Shown in pieces: positions 38,138-51,412 of a DNA stretch of 64,000 bases. This stretch comes from Myxococcales bacterium (lineage in GTDB: Bacteria > Myxococcota > Polyangia > Nannocystales > Nannocystaceae), in contig JAEUJW010000053.1 of the NCBI GenBank assembly GCA_016793465.1, positions 124,001 to 188,000 of the forward strand, written 5' to 3'. How positions within the stretch are numbered: position 1 is the first letter of the stretch; the number at the start of each line of letters is the position of its first letter. The notes under the pieces were generated by a model. That model was not told where the DNA came from. It saw only the letters and a program-made list of their open reading frames with translations, and ran no database searches. Made by a program: the position numbers and the translations under genes.

Positions 38138-39007
38138 ATGCTGAAGTCCCCCGCCCTCGCAGCGCTGGCCCTGGCCACGGCATTTGCGTGCAATCCCACC
38201 ACATCGTCGAATCCTCCGGCCGACGGCAAGGCGCCGGCGGGTGACACCGCTGGTGGTGGTGGTGGCGCGCCCGGCACGATCGGCGGGGGGCCGAGCGACG
38301 GCAGCGGCGGCGCCGGCGGCACGACCGACCCCAACGACCCCAACGGCGTCCCGGGCACCAGCACGACGCCCGGACCCGGCCCCGGCGTGGTCGCGGGCGG
38401 CCCCAGCGACGGCCGCTTCCTCGGCCCCGAGATCTCTCATTCGAAGGGTCAGGCCGGCGGCATCGTCGTGCTCTACCCGCGCATCATCCCCGGCACGATC
38501 GCCGAGGAGAACGCCGCGCTCGCTGCCCAGATCCAGCAGAAGGTCAAGGCCGTCGCCGAGAAGGCGCTGCCCGGCAAGCCGATCGACCTGCGCCCCAAGC
38601 CCGAGCGCGTGTGCCCCAAGGCCGGCTGCGACGCCATGTCGATCAACGTGCTTTTTACGAAGCAGAGCAACTCGTGCATGACCGTCGCCATCATCAACGC
38701 GCCGGGCACCTCGCCGACCAAGCTCATCCCCTGGGGCGGCCTCGTCGAGCTGAAGAGCGACACGATCCAGTTCCGCGACATGCCCGAGAACTTCGTGAAA
38801 ATTAAAGACTACGTGCCGTGCGACCAGCTCGTCGCGTCGATGGCGGCGCAGGACCAGTTCATCGAGGCGGCCATCCGCGCGGCGGCCAGCGCCGGCCCCG
38901 GCGGCAGCGCGCCGGCCTCGACGCCCCCCGCGACCGGCACCACCCCGCCCGCGAGCGGCCCCGGCGGCCCCGCCAACGTGTCCTCCAAGCCGACCGGCAA
39001 GAAGTAG
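38138..39007 (+). CDS. Putative lipoprotein, Gly/Pro-rich, unknown function
   Basis: 289 residues, not recognised. Lipobox ALATAFAC (Cys about 17), a long Gly/Asp/Pro/Thr-rich stalk (about 20-100), then a folded domain with [20 protein letters not shown], a Cys pair in [18 protein letters not shown] and VPCDQLV, and a Pro/Gly/Ser-rich tail. ATG38138 directly follows the -10 element TATAGT. It is followed by gloA after 2 bp, so the two are probably co-transcribed. Confidence 0.72.
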   Translation: MLKSPALAALALATAFACNPTTSSNPPADGKAPAGDTAGGGGGAPGTIGGGPSDGSGGAGGTTDPNDPNGVPGTSTTPGPGPGVVAGGPSDGRFLGPEISHSKGQAGGIVVLYPRIIPGTIAEENAALAAQIQQKVKAVAEKALPGKPIDLRPKPERVCPKAGCDAMSINVLFTKQSNSCMTVAIINAPGTSPTKLIPWGGLVELKSDTIQFRDMPENFVKIKDYVPCDQLVASMAAQDQFIEAAIRAAASAGPGGSAPASTPPATGTTPPASGPGGPANVSSKPTGKK

Positions 39008-39009
39008 CG

Positions 39010-39408
<399 letters not shown>

Positions 39409-39469
39409 CTCTTTAATAATTCGGTCGCCCGCGAACGGGGCGCCGGTGGAGACCGACGCCCCGTCGGCG

Positions 39470-39499
39470 TTGTCGCGGCCGCGGACCTCGGGATAAAGT
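39470..39499 (+). promoter_or_regulatory. Candidate pgi promoter (leaderless layout)
   Basis: TTGTCG (39470-39475), 18-base spacer, TAAAGT (39494-39499), then 7 bases to ATG39507. There is no Shine-Dalgarno. Confidence 0.6.
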
Positions 39500-39506
39500 C
39501 CGCGGC

Positions 39507-41045
39507 ATGCCGAGCTTCGCCGACTACCTCGCATGGCGCGTCACCCTCGATGAACCAGCCGTCGAGCTCGACCTCGGCGACGCCGGGCTGACCCGCGACG
39601 GCCTCGACGCCGCCGCGCCGGCCCTGACCGCCGCGCTCGCGGCCATGACGAAGCTCGAGGCCGGCGCGATCGCCAACGCCGACGAGCGGCGCATGGTCGG
39701 CCACTACTGGCTCCGCGACCCGGCGCGCGCGCCCGACGAGGCCATCGCCGCCAGCATCCGCGAGGCCTGGCGGCGCATCGACGAGTTCGCCGCGAAGATC
39801 CGCGACGGCAGCATCACCGCGGCGGACGGTCAACCCTTCCGCGACGTGCTGCTCGCCGGCATCGGCGGCTCGGCCCTCGGCCCGCAGCTGGTGGCCGACG
39901 CGCTCGGAGCCCGGCTGTACACGCTCGACAACACCGACCCCGTCGGCATCGCCGACACGCTGGCCGCCCTGCCCTCGCTCGCGCACACGCTCGTGCTCGT
40001 GGTCAGCAAGTCGGGCGGCACCAGCGAGACGCACAACGCCATGCTCGCGGTCGCCGCGGCCTGCCGCGCGCAGGGCCTCGAGTTCGCCCGCCAGGCCGTC
40101 GCGGTCACCGGCGCCGACTCGAAGCTCGACCGCATCGCCCGCGCCGAGGGCTGGCTGACGACCTTCCCGATGTGGGACTGGGTCGGCGGCCGCACCTCCG
40201 TGCTGAGCGCGGTCGGCCTGCTGCCGGCGGCCCTGCTCGGGCTCGACTGGCGCGGCCTCCTGCGCGGCGCCGCGGCCATGGACGCGGCCACCCGCAGGCC
40301 GTACGCGGACAACCCCGCGGCCCTGCTCGCGCACGCCTGGCACGCGCTGACCGGCGGCCGCGGCGAGCGGGCCATGGTCATGCTGCCGTACGCCGACCGC
40401 CTGGTCCTGCTCTCGCGCTACCTGCAGCAGCTGGTGATGGAGTCGCTGGGCAAGCGCCACGACCGCAGCGGCCGCGAGGTCGACCAGGGCCTGACGGTCT
40501 ACGGCAACAAGGGGTCGACCGACCAGCACGCGTACGTGCAGCAGCTGCGCGACGGCCTCGACAACTTCTTCGCCGCGTTCGTGCGCGTGCTCGGCGGGCC
40601 CTCGGGCGTCGAGGTCGAGCCGGGCGTGACGGTCGCCGACTGCCTCGACGGCTTCTATCTCGGGACCCGCGCCGCGCTGGCCGAGCGGCGCCGGCCGAGC
40701 CTGACGCTCGTGCTCGGCCGCCTCGACGCGCCCGCGCTCGGCGCGGTGATCGCGTTGTTCGAGCGCGCCGTCGGGCTCTACGCCGAGCTCGTCGACATCA
40801 ACGCCTACCACCAGCCGGGCGTCGAGGCCGGCAAGACCGCGGCCCGCGGCGTGCTCGACCTGCAGAAGCGCCTGCTCGCCGCCCTCGGCCGCGAGCCGCG
40901 GACGGTGGCCGAACTGGCCGCCGCGCTCGCGGCCGACGAGTTCGCGGTCTGGCAGGTCGCGCGCCGCCTCGCCGTCGCCGGGAGGATCCAGGGCGACGAC
41001 CCCGGCGATCCGCGGGCCGCCCGCTTCGCGCTCGGCTCCGGGTGA
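39507..41045 (+). CDS. pgi: Glucose-6-phosphate isomerase with C-terminal winged-helix-like extension
   Basis: 512 residues. Sugar-isomerase signatures: [16 protein letters not shown] (about 113-128), [30 protein letters not shown] and [18 protein letters not shown]. It interconverts glucose-6-phosphate and fructose-6-phosphate in the cytoplasm. After the isomerase part, residues about 460-510 ([29 protein letters not shown]) resemble a small winged helix, seen in some long PGI branches. ATG39507 is chosen because a candidate promoter ends 7 bases upstream. MATE exporter gene downstream after 66 bp. Confidence 0.95.
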   Translation: MPSFADYLAWRVTLDEPAVELDLGDAGLTRDGLDAAAPALTAALAAMTKLEAGAIANADERRMVGHYWLRDPARAPDEAIAASIREAWRRIDEFAAKIRDGSITAADGQPFRDVLLAGIGGSALGPQLVADALGARLYTLDNTDPVGIADTLAALPSLAHTLVLVVSKSGGTSETHNAMLAVAAACRAQGLEFARQAVAVTGADSKLDRIARAEGWLTTFPMWDWVGGRTSVLSAVGLLPAALLGLDWRGLLRGAAAMDAATRRPYADNPAALLAHAWHALTGGRGERAMVMLPYADRLVLLSRYLQQLVMESLGKRHDRSGREVDQGLTVYGNKGSTDQHAYVQQLRDGLDNFFAAFVRVLGGPSGVEVEPGVTVADCLDGFYLGTRAALAERRRPSLTLVLGRLDAPALGAVIALFERAVGLYAELVDINAYHQPGVEAGKTAARGVLDLQKRLLAALGREPRTVAELAAALAADEFAVWQVARRLAVAGRIQGDDPGDPRAARFALGSG

Positions 41046-41111
41046 CACCCCGCGGGCGGACGTGTACCCTCCGCGGCTCTTCTTCTCGCCGCCCCGCGGC
41101 CCGGGTCCTCG

Positions 41112-42473
41112 ATGTCCGCCTATCGCCCGTTGTTCGTACTCGCCTGGCCGATCGTGCTGGCGCGCTCGGCCCAGGCCGCGATCGGCTTCGCCGACGCCGC
41201 GATGATCGCGAGCTTCGGCAAGGACGCGCTGGCCGCGACCACCACCGGCGCGCTCAACACCTTCGCCCTGTTCATCCTGCCGATGGGCCTCGTGTTCATC
41301 GTCCAGAGCTTCGCGGCCCAGCTGCTCGGCAAGGGCGACCTCGTGGGCGCCCGCCGCTACGCCTGGTACGGCCTGCTGATCGCGGCGCTCACCCAGGTGT
41401 TCGCGGTCGCGGCCTACCCGTTCATCGGCGACCTCCTCGCGCTCACCGACTTCACGCCCGAGGTCCGCGCGCTGATGACGACGTACATCAGCATCCGCCT
41501 GTTCGGCGCCGGCGCCACGGTCGCTACCGAGGCCCTCGGCGCGTGGTTCGGCGGCCTCGGCGACACCCGCATGTCGCTGCTGGCCAACGTGGTGGCGATG
41601 GTCGTCAACATCTTCCTCAACTGGGTGCTGATCTACGGCCACCTCGGGCTCCCCGCGCTCGGGGTCGAGGGCGCCGCGATCGCCTCGACGATCTCGGTGT
41701 GGGTCGGGTTCGTCGCCATCGCCGTGGTGTTCGCCCGCGGGTGGATGCCGCCCGGCGTCGCCCGCGTGCCCGTGCGCGCGCGCCTGCGCCTCGGCGAGTT
41801 CGTCCGCATGCTGCGCTTCGGCCTGCCGAGCGGGCTCAACTGGTTCCTCGAGTTCTCGGCCTTCCTCGTGTTCATCAACGTGGTGTTCGCCGGCCTCGGC
41901 ACGCTCGCCGTCGCGGCCATCATGTCGGTCTCGCAGGTCAACAGCATCTCGTTCATGCCCGCGTTCGGCCTGACCTCGGCCGGCGCCATCCTCGTCGGCC
42001 AGGCCATCGGCGCCAACGACCGCGACGCCGTGCCCGCCATCGTCCGCCGCACCGGCATCGTCTGCGCCACCTGGCAGGGGGTCGTCGCCCTGTTCTACGT
42101 CGCCATCCCCGCGACGATCATGGCCACCTTCGCCGAGGGCGACGTCGCCGTGTCCGAGCTCGTGCGCCTCGGCACCACCCTGCTCGCCATCTCGGCCGCC
42201 TGGCAGCTGTTCGACGCCCTCGTCATGACCCTCAGCGAGGCCCTGCGCGCCGCCGGCGACACCGCCTGGCCGCTGTGGGCCCGCATCATCGTCGCCTGGG
42301 TGGTCTGGCTGCCGCTCTCGGTCTACGTCGTCCGCTACAACGACGGCGGGCCGGTGGCCGCGACCCTCAGCTTGCTCCTCTACATGGTCGTGCTCGCCGG
42401 CGTGATCCTCTACCGCTTCCGCTCCGGGGCCTGGCGTCACATCGACCTCACCGGCCAGGGTCCTTCGCACTGA
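41112..42473 (+). CDS. MATE-family efflux transporter
   Basis: 453 residues with 12 hydrophobic helices in two homologous halves. MATE features: APxILARSAQAAIGFADAAMIA-like opening (LAWPIVLARSAQAAIGFADA), ALNTFALFILPMG, and in the second half FGLPSGLNWFLEFSAF and MSVSQVNSISFMPAFG. It exports drugs or metabolites coupled to Na+ or H+; the substrate is unknown. It lies 66 bp after pgi on the same strand and may share its transcript. The dispersed hairpin element copy B begins shortly after its stop. Confidence 0.93.
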   Translation: MSAYRPLFVLAWPIVLARSAQAAIGFADAAMIASFGKDALAATTTGALNTFALFILPMGLVFIVQSFAAQLLGKGDLVGARRYAWYGLLIAALTQVFAVAAYPFIGDLLALTDFTPEVRALMTTYISIRLFGAGATVATEALGAWFGGLGDTRMSLLANVVAMVVNIFLNWVLIYGHLGLPALGVEGAAIASTISVWVGFVAIAVVFARGWMPPGVARVPVRARLRLGEFVRMLRFGLPSGLNWFLEFSAFLVFINVVFAGLGTLAVAAIMSVSQVNSISFMPAFGLTSAGAILVGQAIGANDRDAVPAIVRRTGIVCATWQGVVALFYVAIPATIMATFAEGDVAVSELVRLGTTLLAISAAWQLFDALVMTLSEALRAAGDTAWPLWARIIVAWVVWLPLSVYVVRYNDGGPVAATLSLLLYMVVLAGVILYRFRSGAWRHIDLTGQGPSH

Positions 42474-42499
42474 CTCGCGCTCGCGTGTGGGCGTGAGCA

Positions 42500-42786
42500 A
42501 GGCCCTGCGAATTGCCGAACTCCGCTCACTGCGAACCGGGGAGGGTGAACGCCGGCCAGTGCTCGCCGAGGGCACGCCACTACGTGGCGCACCATCGGCT
42601 GCGCATGTCCGGCGTTCACCCTCCCCGGCCCGCCATACGCCAGACTTCGTGAAGCGCCCGGACGGCGGCGCGTCCGCGGTCCGAGGATGTGGGTCGAAGC
42701 GAGGCCCGAGTCGAAATGTCGCGGCCGGCCGCGACATTCTTCGACCCACCTGGAGGTGCATCCGCCGCCCGTGCTCTTCGTGGAGC
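42500..42786 (-). repeat. Dispersed multi-hairpin repeat element, copy B (inverted relative to copy A)
   Basis: Homologous to 34908-35201 in reverse orientation. Large hairpin with perfect 20-base arms at 42536-42555 and 42609-42628 and a 53-base loop. Second hairpin is a perfect 24-base palindrome (42715-42738) enclosed by 10-base outer arms (GTGGGTCGAA at 42689-42698, TTCGACCCAC at 42740-42749). Base changes relative to copy A keep the large stem paired. Confidence 0.9.
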
Positions 42787-42960
42787 GGCTGCGGGGCTGT
42801 CGGTGAGTGCGAGGCGACGATGTCGCGGCCGCGATCGGCCGCGGCATCCTCGCTGCGAGCGTCACGGAGTTTCGAGATGTCTGTGCGTGCAAGCGACGGG
42901 ATGTCGCGGCCCCATCGGCCGCGGCATATCCGTCTTGTCAGCGCTTCGTGAGTCCTTTGC
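42787..42960. repeat. Two further GATGTCGCGGCC hairpins next to copy B
   Basis: Arms GATGTCGCGGCC/GGCCGCGGCATC at 42819-42848 and again at 42900-42928. They repeat the smaller hairpin module of the dispersed element. No gene is seen between 42474 and 43039. Confidence 0.85.
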
Positions 42961-43039
42961 CGCGTGCAGGACAACGATGGAGAGCCCGCGTTGTAGGCGG
43001 GACAACGACGGAGAACTCGTGGCCGGTACGACCGAAGCG

Positions 43040-44149
43040 TCAGACCGCGAGCCGGCTGATGCAGTGTCGCAACGCCGAGCGCAGGTTGCCGAACACGGGG
43101 ATCGCACGCAGGTCGACGTCGAGCCCGACGAGCGTCTGGGCCACGGACGGGTGAATGCCGGTGACGATGCCCTCGGCCCCGAGCAGCCGCAGCGCCCGGA
43201 TGAGCCCGACGAGCGCCCCCGCCGTCGACGTGTCGAGCGCGTCGATGCCGGTCAGGTCGAGCACCGCGAAGCGGGCGCGCTTGCCGGAGACCGCCTGCAG
43301 CAGGTCCTCCATGATGGCGTCGGCGCGGACGGAGTCGACCAGGCCGACCATGGGCACGCAGAGCACGCGGTCCCAGACCTCGATGATGGGCGTCGACAGC
43401 TCGCGGATGACCGCCTGCTGGCGCTCGATGAGGGCCAGGCGCTCTTCCATCTCCTGCTCGCGGTGCTTGGCGGCGGTCACGTCCATGCTGACACCCGCGG
43501 CGCCGACGATGGAGCCCTGCTCGTCGCGGACCGGGAGGTACCAGTGCTCCCAGTACATGCCGTGGGCGGGGGTGATGTTGTGGTCGGACTGGCCGCTCTG
43601 CATCGCGCGGCGGATCGAGTCGTTGCCGTCGAGGCCGGCGTACAGTTCGAACACGTCCTTGCCGATGAACGCGCCCTGGGGGATCCCGGCGGTGTCGAGG
43701 GCCTTGCCCTCGTGGTACGTGAAGATGCCGCGGGGGTCGACGGCCCAGACGACCACGTCGAGGTTGTGCACGATCGTCCGCAGCAGCTGGTCCTGGCGGC
43801 GCAGCTTGAGGTCCTCGTCGAAGCGGGCGCCGGCGTCGTGGGCGAACAGCAGGAAGCCGTCGTCGCGGCGCTGGTGCTGCCAGGCCACGCGCAGCGGCTC
43901 GCCGTCGTCGCGGAGCGCCGCGATCACGCGGGTGACCGCGCCGTCGCCGACGAGGCGGTCGCGCCAGCCGACCTCGCCGCGCGGGTGCCTGGCGAGCTCA
44001 TCGAGGCCGCGGCCGATCGCCGCCTCTGCGGTGGTGCCGAGCAGGCCCGCGGCGACGGCATTGACCCACGTGACGCGCAGCCCCGCGTCGACGGCGATGG
44101 CCCCGAACGGGCTGTCGGCGAGGACTGCGAGGCCGGGATCGTCGGACAT
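43040..44149 (-). CDS. PAS-STAS sensor protein (RsbR-like stressosome component)
   Basis: 369 residues from ATG44149 (an ATG 18 bp upstream is in frame). An N-terminal PAS-like region (about 8-55, VTWVNAVAAGLLG), a second PAS (about 115-225, VVWAVDPRGIFTYHEGKAL ... GAAGVSMDVTA), a coiled-coil linker (EMEERLALIERQQAVIREL) and a C-terminal STAS domain (about 255-365, STPIIEVWDRVLCVPMVGL; LDLTGIDALDTSTAGAL with the Thr residues that RsbT-type kinases phosphorylate). This PAS-STAS order with the ELSTPIIEVW start is that of RsbR proteins. No RsbS/RsbT genes are next to it. It could sense a ligand or redox state. Confidence 0.9.
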   Translation of the reverse strand: MSDDPGLAVLADSPFGAIAVDAGLRVTWVNAVAAGLLGTTAEAAIGRGLDELARHPRGEVGWRDRLVGDGAVTRVIAALRDDGEPLRVAWQHQRRDDGFLLFAHDAGARFDEDLKLRRQDQLLRTIVHNLDVVVWAVDPRGIFTYHEGKALDTAGIPQGAFIGKDVFELYAGLDGNDSIRRAMQSGQSDHNITPAHGMYWEHWYLPVRDEQGSIVGAAGVSMDVTAAKHREQEMEERLALIERQQAVIRELSTPIIEVWDRVLCVPMVGLVDSVRADAIMEDLLQAVSGKRARFAVLDLTGIDALDTSTAGALVGLIRALRLLGAEGIVTGIHPSVAQTLVGLDVDLRAIPVFGNLRSALRHCISRLAV

Positions 44150-44237
44150 GCAGCGGACAGGGTGCACGCAAGCGTGACCGGCTGTCCACCGGCGATGTCG
44201 TCACGGCATCGCGCATCGCGTGGGCCCGCCGCGGGCC

Positions 44238-45314
44238 TCAACCGCCGGCACGATCTGCGAGGTCGGTGAACGTGCCGCGGTGGAACACGCCGCGCTCGGT
44301 GATGATCGCGGTGACCAGCTCGGCCGGCGTGACATCGAATGCGGGATTGCGCGCGCCCACGCCGATCGGCGTCATGCGCGTGCCGCCGTGCAGGTGGATC
44401 TCGTCGGGGTGGCGCGATTCGATGGGGATGTCGGCGCCGGAGACCAGGCTCAGGTCGATGGTCGACCACGGCGCGGCCACATAGAACGGTACGCCGTGGT
44501 GGTGGCAGAGCACGGCCACGGTGTAGGTGCCGATCTTGTTGGCGACGTCGCCGCGGCGGGTGATGCGGTCGGCGCCGACGATCGCGGCCTGGATCTCGCC
44601 GCGGGCCATCAGCGCCCCGGCCATGTTGTCGGCGATGACCTCGACGGGGATGCCGTCGCGCTGCAGCTCCCAGGCGGTCAGGCGGGCGCCCTGGAGGACC
44701 GGGCGGGTCTCGTCGGCGAGCACGCGGATGCGCCGGCCGGCCGCGTGCGCGTCGCGGATCACGCCGAGCGCGGTGCCCCAGCCCGCGGTCGCCAGGGCGC
44801 CGGTGTTGCAGTGGGTGAGGATGGTGCCGTCGGGCAGCAGCGGGCCGCCGTGGGCCGCGAGGTCGAGGCAGGCCTGCAGCTCGCCGGCCACGTAGGCCAG
44901 GGCCGCGGCGCGCAGGGCCTCGCGGCGGGCCGCCGCCTCGCTCGGGGCCGGCGCGGCGCGCATGGCCGCGAGCGCGTGGAACAGGTTGACCGCGGTCGGT
45001 CGGGTGCGGGCCAGGCGCTCGACGGCGGCGGCGAACGCGGCGGCGAAGCCCGCGGCATCGTCGGGGAAGCCGTGGCTGACCGCCGCCAGCCCGAGCGCCG
45101 CGGTGCAGCCGATCGCCGGGGCGCCGCGGACCGCGAGCTCCTCGATCGCCCGCGCGATCGCCTCGACGTCGGCGAGCTCGAGCCACAGCTCGCGACCCGG
45201 CAGGATCCGCTGGTCGAGCAGGTGCAGCGCGCGTCCGTGGTCGGCGAGGCGCACCGGCTGCAGCAGGGCGGCGTCGGAGGGGCGGGTGGGCGAACGAGGG
45301 TCGCGGTCGAGCAC
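44238..45314 (-). CDS. mtnA: Methylthioribose-1-phosphate isomerase
   Basis: 358 residues. [19 protein letters not shown], catalytic Cys in [13 protein letters not shown] (about 160), [29 protein letters not shown] and [19 protein letters not shown] (catalytic Asp) are diagnostic of MtnA, the aldose-ketose isomerase of the methionine salvage pathway. GTG45314 is the likely start, with TACAAC (-10-like) about 11 bases upstream. No other methionine-salvage genes are in the window. Confidence 0.96.
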   Translation of the reverse strand: MLDRDPRSPTRPSDAALLQPVRLADHGRALHLLDQRILPGRELWLELADVEAIARAIEELAVRGAPAIGCTAALGLAAVSHGFPDDAAGFAAAFAAAVERLARTRPTAVNLFHALAAMRAAPAPSEAAARREALRAAALAYVAGELQACLDLAAHGGPLLPDGTILTHCNTGALATAGWGTALGVIRDAHAAGRRIRVLADETRPVLQGARLTAWELQRDGIPVEVIADNMAGALMARGEIQAAIVGADRITRRGDVANKIGTYTVAVLCHHHGVPFYVAAPWSTIDLSLVSGADIPIESRHPDEIHLHGGTRMTPIGVGARNPAFDVTPAELVTAIITERGVFHRGTFTDLADRAGG

Positions 45315-45392
45315 GTGGGCCCCGCGTTGTAGCCCGCCGCGGCCGCGCGGTCGAGGCCCACGCCGGCCCGCTGGACGCGCGACCGCGTGCGA

Positions 45393-45398
45393 TAGAAT
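45393..45398 (+). promoter_or_regulatory. -10 element directly before a start codon (leaderless layout)
   Basis: TAGAAT ends 8 bases before ATG45407, and no Shine-Dalgarno separates them. Confidence 0.5.
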
Positions 45399-45406
45399 GT
45401 CGGGCC

Positions 45407-46579
45407 ATGCGCATCGCAACGCTCGGGCTCGTCGTGCTGGTCGCCGGGTGCCTCGATCGCAACCCCGTGTTCATGCAACCGCCGGCGACCGCGACCGACA
45501 CCGAGGCCGCGACGACCACGACCATGTCGCCGCCGCCGACCACCGGCGCTCCCGACGACACCGGCCCCGGGCCGGGCAGCGACCCGCCGACCGCGACCGA
45601 CGAGGGCGACGAGACCAGCGACACCGACGGGGCCACCACGACCGCGCCGCCGCCCGACACCGACAGCAGCGAGGGCCCGCCGCCGCCGTCCGACTGCGGC
45701 AACGGCGAGGTCGAGCCCGGCGAGCAGTGCGACGACGGCAACCCCGACGACCTCGACGGCTGCACCAACGCGTGCGTCAAGCAGGAGTGCGGCGACGGCG
45801 TCAAGACCGCCAACGAGATGTGCGACGACGGCAACCAGGTCGACGAGGACGACTGCCTCGGCACCTGCGTGCTCGCCAAGTGCGGCGACGGGTTCGTGCA
45901 CGCGCTCAAGGAGGACTGCGAGGACGGCAACATGGACCCCACCGACGCCTGCGTGATGTGCAAGGACGCGGCCTGCGGCGACGGCGTGGTGCAGGCCGGC
46001 AAGGAGGACTGCGACGACGGCAACCTGCTCGACGACGACGGCTGCGACGCCACCTGCTCGCCCTCGCTGCTGATCGTGTTCGTGACCAGCCAGATCTTCC
46101 CCGCCGACCTCGAGGGCCTGTTCGGCGCCGACGCCAAGTGCAATATGGCCGCCGGCATGGGCGGGCTGCCGGGCCAGTACAGGGCGTGGCTGAGCAGCGA
46201 GCTGCCGGCCAACATGTCGGCCGCCGAGCGCATCGCCCACGCCCCGGGCTACCGCTACGTGCTGCCCGACAAGGCCACCGTGGTCGCCGCCGACTGGGAC
46301 GCGCTGGTCTCCGGCAACCTGCAGAACGCGATCGCCATGACCGAGTCGCAAGGCCCGCTGCCGAACGCGACCACCGTGTGCGGCAGCAAGTCGGTGTGGA
46401 CCAACACCACCGCCGACGGCGGCAAGTACCAGCCGCCCGGCGACTGCAACGGCTGGAACATGGCGGGCGGCAGCGCGGTGATGGGCCTGCGCGACCAGAC
46501 CGGCACCAAGTGGAGCGAGGGCTGCGGGCCGACGTCGTGCACCGGCCAGGCGCCGCTCTACTGCGTGCAGGAGCCGTGA
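45407..46579 (+). CDS. Lipoprotein with four DUF4215 cysteine repeats and DUF1554-like domain
   Basis: 390 residues. Lipobox LVVLVAGC (Cys15), Thr/Pro/Asp-rich stalk (about 25-95), then four [23 protein letters not shown] repeats (about 98-220). The C-terminal 170 residues start [20 protein letters not shown] and continue [20 protein letters not shown], the signature of DUF1554, a domain known from Leptospira and myxobacterial surface proteins. Surface exposure is expected; the function is unknown. It is divergent from mtnA and convergent with the PEGA gene (3 bp between stops). Confidence 0.88.
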   Translation: MRIATLGLVVLVAGCLDRNPVFMQPPATATDTEAATTTTMSPPPTTGAPDDTGPGPGSDPPTATDEGDETSDTDGATTTAPPPDTDSSEGPPPPSDCGNGEVEPGEQCDDGNPDDLDGCTNACVKQECGDGVKTANEMCDDGNQVDEDDCLGTCVLAKCGDGFVHALKEDCEDGNMDPTDACVMCKDAACGDGVVQAGKEDCDDGNLLDDDGCDATCSPSLLIVFVTSQIFPADLEGLFGADAKCNMAAGMGGLPGQYRAWLSSELPANMSAAERIAHAPGYRYVLPDKATVVAADWDALVSGNLQNAIAMTESQGPLPNATTVCGSKSVWTNTTADGGKYQPPGDCNGWNMAGGSAVMGLRDQTGTKWSEGCGPTSCTGQAPLYCVQEP

Positions 46580-46582
46580 GCG

Positions 46583-47607
46583 TCAGAACCGGCCGACCAC
46601 GCCGAGGCCCGCGGGCAGCACGTGGGCGCGGCGGTTCGGGCGCGGGCGATCGCGGGTGCGCAGCAGCAGCACGGTGCCGGCGGCGATCAGCGCGGCGCCG
46701 GCGGCCAGGCCGATCGCGCCGCCCCAGTCGGTGTCGAAGACGAACGCGCAGTTGCCCATGGCGTCGCGGTCGCGGCCCTCGCAGCGGCCGCGGTAGGGCT
46801 TGCCGTCGATCGCCAGCAGGCCGACGCCGGCGGCGAGCAGCGGCGCCCCGATCGCCAGGCCCGCGGTGCCGACCTGGCGATAGCGCGTCAGCCGCGGCTC
46901 GCGGCGCAGCGGGATCGCCAGCGTCTCCTGCACCCCGGCCTCGAGCTCGACCTTGCGCTCGTCGCCGACGTAGCCGTCGAGCAGCACGCGCACGCGGTGC
47001 TCGCCCTCGAGGAGCGTGCGGTCGACCGGCGTGCGCCCGACCAGCGCGTCGTCGACGAGCACCAGCGCGCCCGGCGGATCGGTGGTCACGCGCAGGCGCG
47101 GCGGGCCCTGGATCAGGTTCTCGAGCTTGCGCCGCAGCAGCGCGCCCTGGGCCTCGACCAGCGCGCCGACCTCGGCGAAGCCGCACAGGTCGCAGCGCTC
47201 CTCGCTCTCGGCCAGCAGCGCTCCGTCGGCGCCGGCGTACAGCTCGAGCCGCACCACGTAGTCGCGGTCGTCGACGCGCACGCTCGGGCGCAGCACGAAG
47301 CCCGCGCGCGTCGCCGCGTGGACGCGGGCGATGCACGCGCGGTCGCAGGGCGCGCCGGCGTGGCGCGCGACCTCGGCGGGGTCGATCATGCTGAACGCCC
47401 CGCGCGCGAGGCCCTGCTGCAGGTGGCCGACGAGCGGCTGGCGTAGCGTCTCGTCGGCCGCGCCGGTCAGGGCGATCGGCAGCACGGCCAGCGACTTGCC
47501 GGGGTCGCCCGCGGGGGCCGGCGGGGCGGGCTCGCTCGTCGCCGCGGCCGCGCCGGACGGCGGCGGGGCGGCGAGCGCGAGCGCGAGGATCGTACGGACG
47601 ACGAGCA

Positions 47608-47608
<1 letters not shown>
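46583..47608 (-). CDS. Exported PEGA-domain protein
   Basis: 341 residues. N-terminal signal-like segment, then an N-terminal domain resembling periplasmic FlgO/TolB-like regions (SLAVLPIALTGAADETLRQPL) with a Cys-rich spot (CDRACIAR, CDLCGF). A PEGA domain (about 174-230: LRVTTDPPGALVLVDDALVGRTP) follows, and two C-terminal hydrophobic helices (VGTAGLAIGAPLLAAGVGLL; GAIGLAAGAALIAAGTVLLL). PEGA domains bind surface or carbohydrate-like ligands. Its ATG shares one base with the upstream kinase stop (TGATG), so it is co-translated with the kinase and may be its accessory protein. Confidence 0.85.
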
Positions 47609-50079
<2,471 letters not shown>

Positions 50080-50449
50080 GGGTGAGGTCGCGGCCCCTCG
50101 CCGCGGAGAGCTCGAGGGTCTCAAAGCGCGGCCGTCCCGTGCAAGGGCCGTGCACGCGGGCTGGTTCGCGCGTTCACGGGCCCCTGCCCGCTCGCCGCGC
50201 GCCGCCTCGCGTGCCCCGCGGGCGGGCGTGCTGATTCTGCCGGCGGTCGCCGCCACCCGCGGTCGATCGACCGCGCAGTCGATCGCTCACCGGCCGCCGC
50301 GAAGACGGACGCGGCGGCTTCGCGCGCGAGGTCCGCTGCGGCGGTCCCTGGGCCCTCGCCGGGCCTTCCGCGCCGCCGAAGCGACCGGTCCGCGGCGGTC
50401 TCGGCCGCTCCCGTGACACCCGCCGCGGGCCGCGGTACACCAAGGGTTC
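50080..50449. other. Intergenic region between kinase and lipoprotein genes (divergent)
   Basis: 370 bp, GC-rich. A palindrome CGGTCGATCGACCG near 50260-50273 is the only ordered element I see. No gene. Confidence 0.45.
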
Positions 50450-51412
50450 ATGCGCCTCGGACCCCCCCGCCGCGCCGTGGTCGGTGCGCTCGCGCTCGCG
50501 GGCCTCGCCGTGTGGACCGCGTGCTCCGGCGTCGACGAGGGCAACGCGCCCGCGACCGGGCTCAGCGAGCCGGCGCCGGTCGGGCGCCTCGGGCGGATCT
50601 TCATCGCCGTGCAGGCCCCGAGCGACGGCCTCAGCGACGTCCCGGCCCTCGAGATCTCCGCCCGCTTCGTGCAGTACCGCGGGCTCGACGAGGCCGCCGT
50701 GCGCCACCGCGTCGACCTCCCGCCGCTCGTCGTCGATCGCCTGCGCGTCGGCGAGTGCACCGCGAGCGACGCGGTGTGGGCCGACGAACCGCCGCCGACC
50801 CCGCGCGGCGCCGGGCCCGACAGCCGTGAGATCGCCCTGTTCGACGTCGGCAACATCGCCGTGACGATCGGCGAGGCCAGCGTCGACGTGCCGCTCTCGC
50901 TGGTGCCCGACATCCTCCCGTACATGTCCGGCGTCGTCTACGACCACGCCAGCGAGGCCCTGCCGACCCGCGCCTGGCCGCCCGGCGAGCCCGCCCCGAC
51001 CGCGCTGACGATCACCGTCGAGGGCGCCGGCGACGACGAGCTGCCCGGCTTCGCCGCCCGCGTCGTGCTGCCCGAGCCCGTGGCCCTGCAGACCACCCCT
51101 ACCGCCGATCGCGGCTCGCTGCTGCTCGAGTGGGACCCCGACGGACGCGGCCTGCCGATCGCGCTGCGCCTGGCCTCGTACATCGGCAGCGAGTCGGCCG
51201 ACGACGAGGTCACCTGTCTGGTGTCCGACGCCGGCAGCCACCGCATCGACCTCGACGCCCTGCGGGCCGCCGGCTTCGGCCTGACCGGTGACACCCTGCA
51301 CGTCGGCGCCAGCCGCTTCGCGCGCGCCCGCCTCGACCCCGGCGAGGCCGCCTACGGCGACGCCGAGGCCGTCGTCGAGGTCCGCAGCGAGACGCTCGTC
51401 ACCTGGCCCTGA
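50450..51412 (+). CDS. Putative lipoprotein, unknown function
   Basis: 320 residues, not recognised. The signal peptide ends in LAVWTAC (Cys about 25) and is followed by SGVDEGN, so lipidation is likely. The rest is a beta-rich soluble region without repeats (for example LGRIFIAVQAPSDGL, FARARLDPGEAAYGDAEAVV). The C-terminal codons lie in the hairpin ACCTGGCC-CTGA-GGCCAGGT, with the stop TGA in the loop. It is convergent with lysA. Confidence 0.7.
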   Translation: MRLGPPRRAVVGALALAGLAVWTACSGVDEGNAPATGLSEPAPVGRLGRIFIAVQAPSDGLSDVPALEISARFVQYRGLDEAAVRHRVDLPPLVVDRLRVGECTASDAVWADEPPPTPRGAGPDSREIALFDVGNIAVTIGEASVDVPLSLVPDILPYMSGVVYDHASEALPTRAWPPGEPAPTALTITVEGAGDDELPGFAARVVLPEPVALQTTPTADRGSLLLEWDPDGRGLPIALRLASYIGSESADDEVTCLVSDAGSHRIDLDALRAAGFGLTGDTLHVGASRFARARLDPGEAAYGDAEAVVEVRSETLVTWP

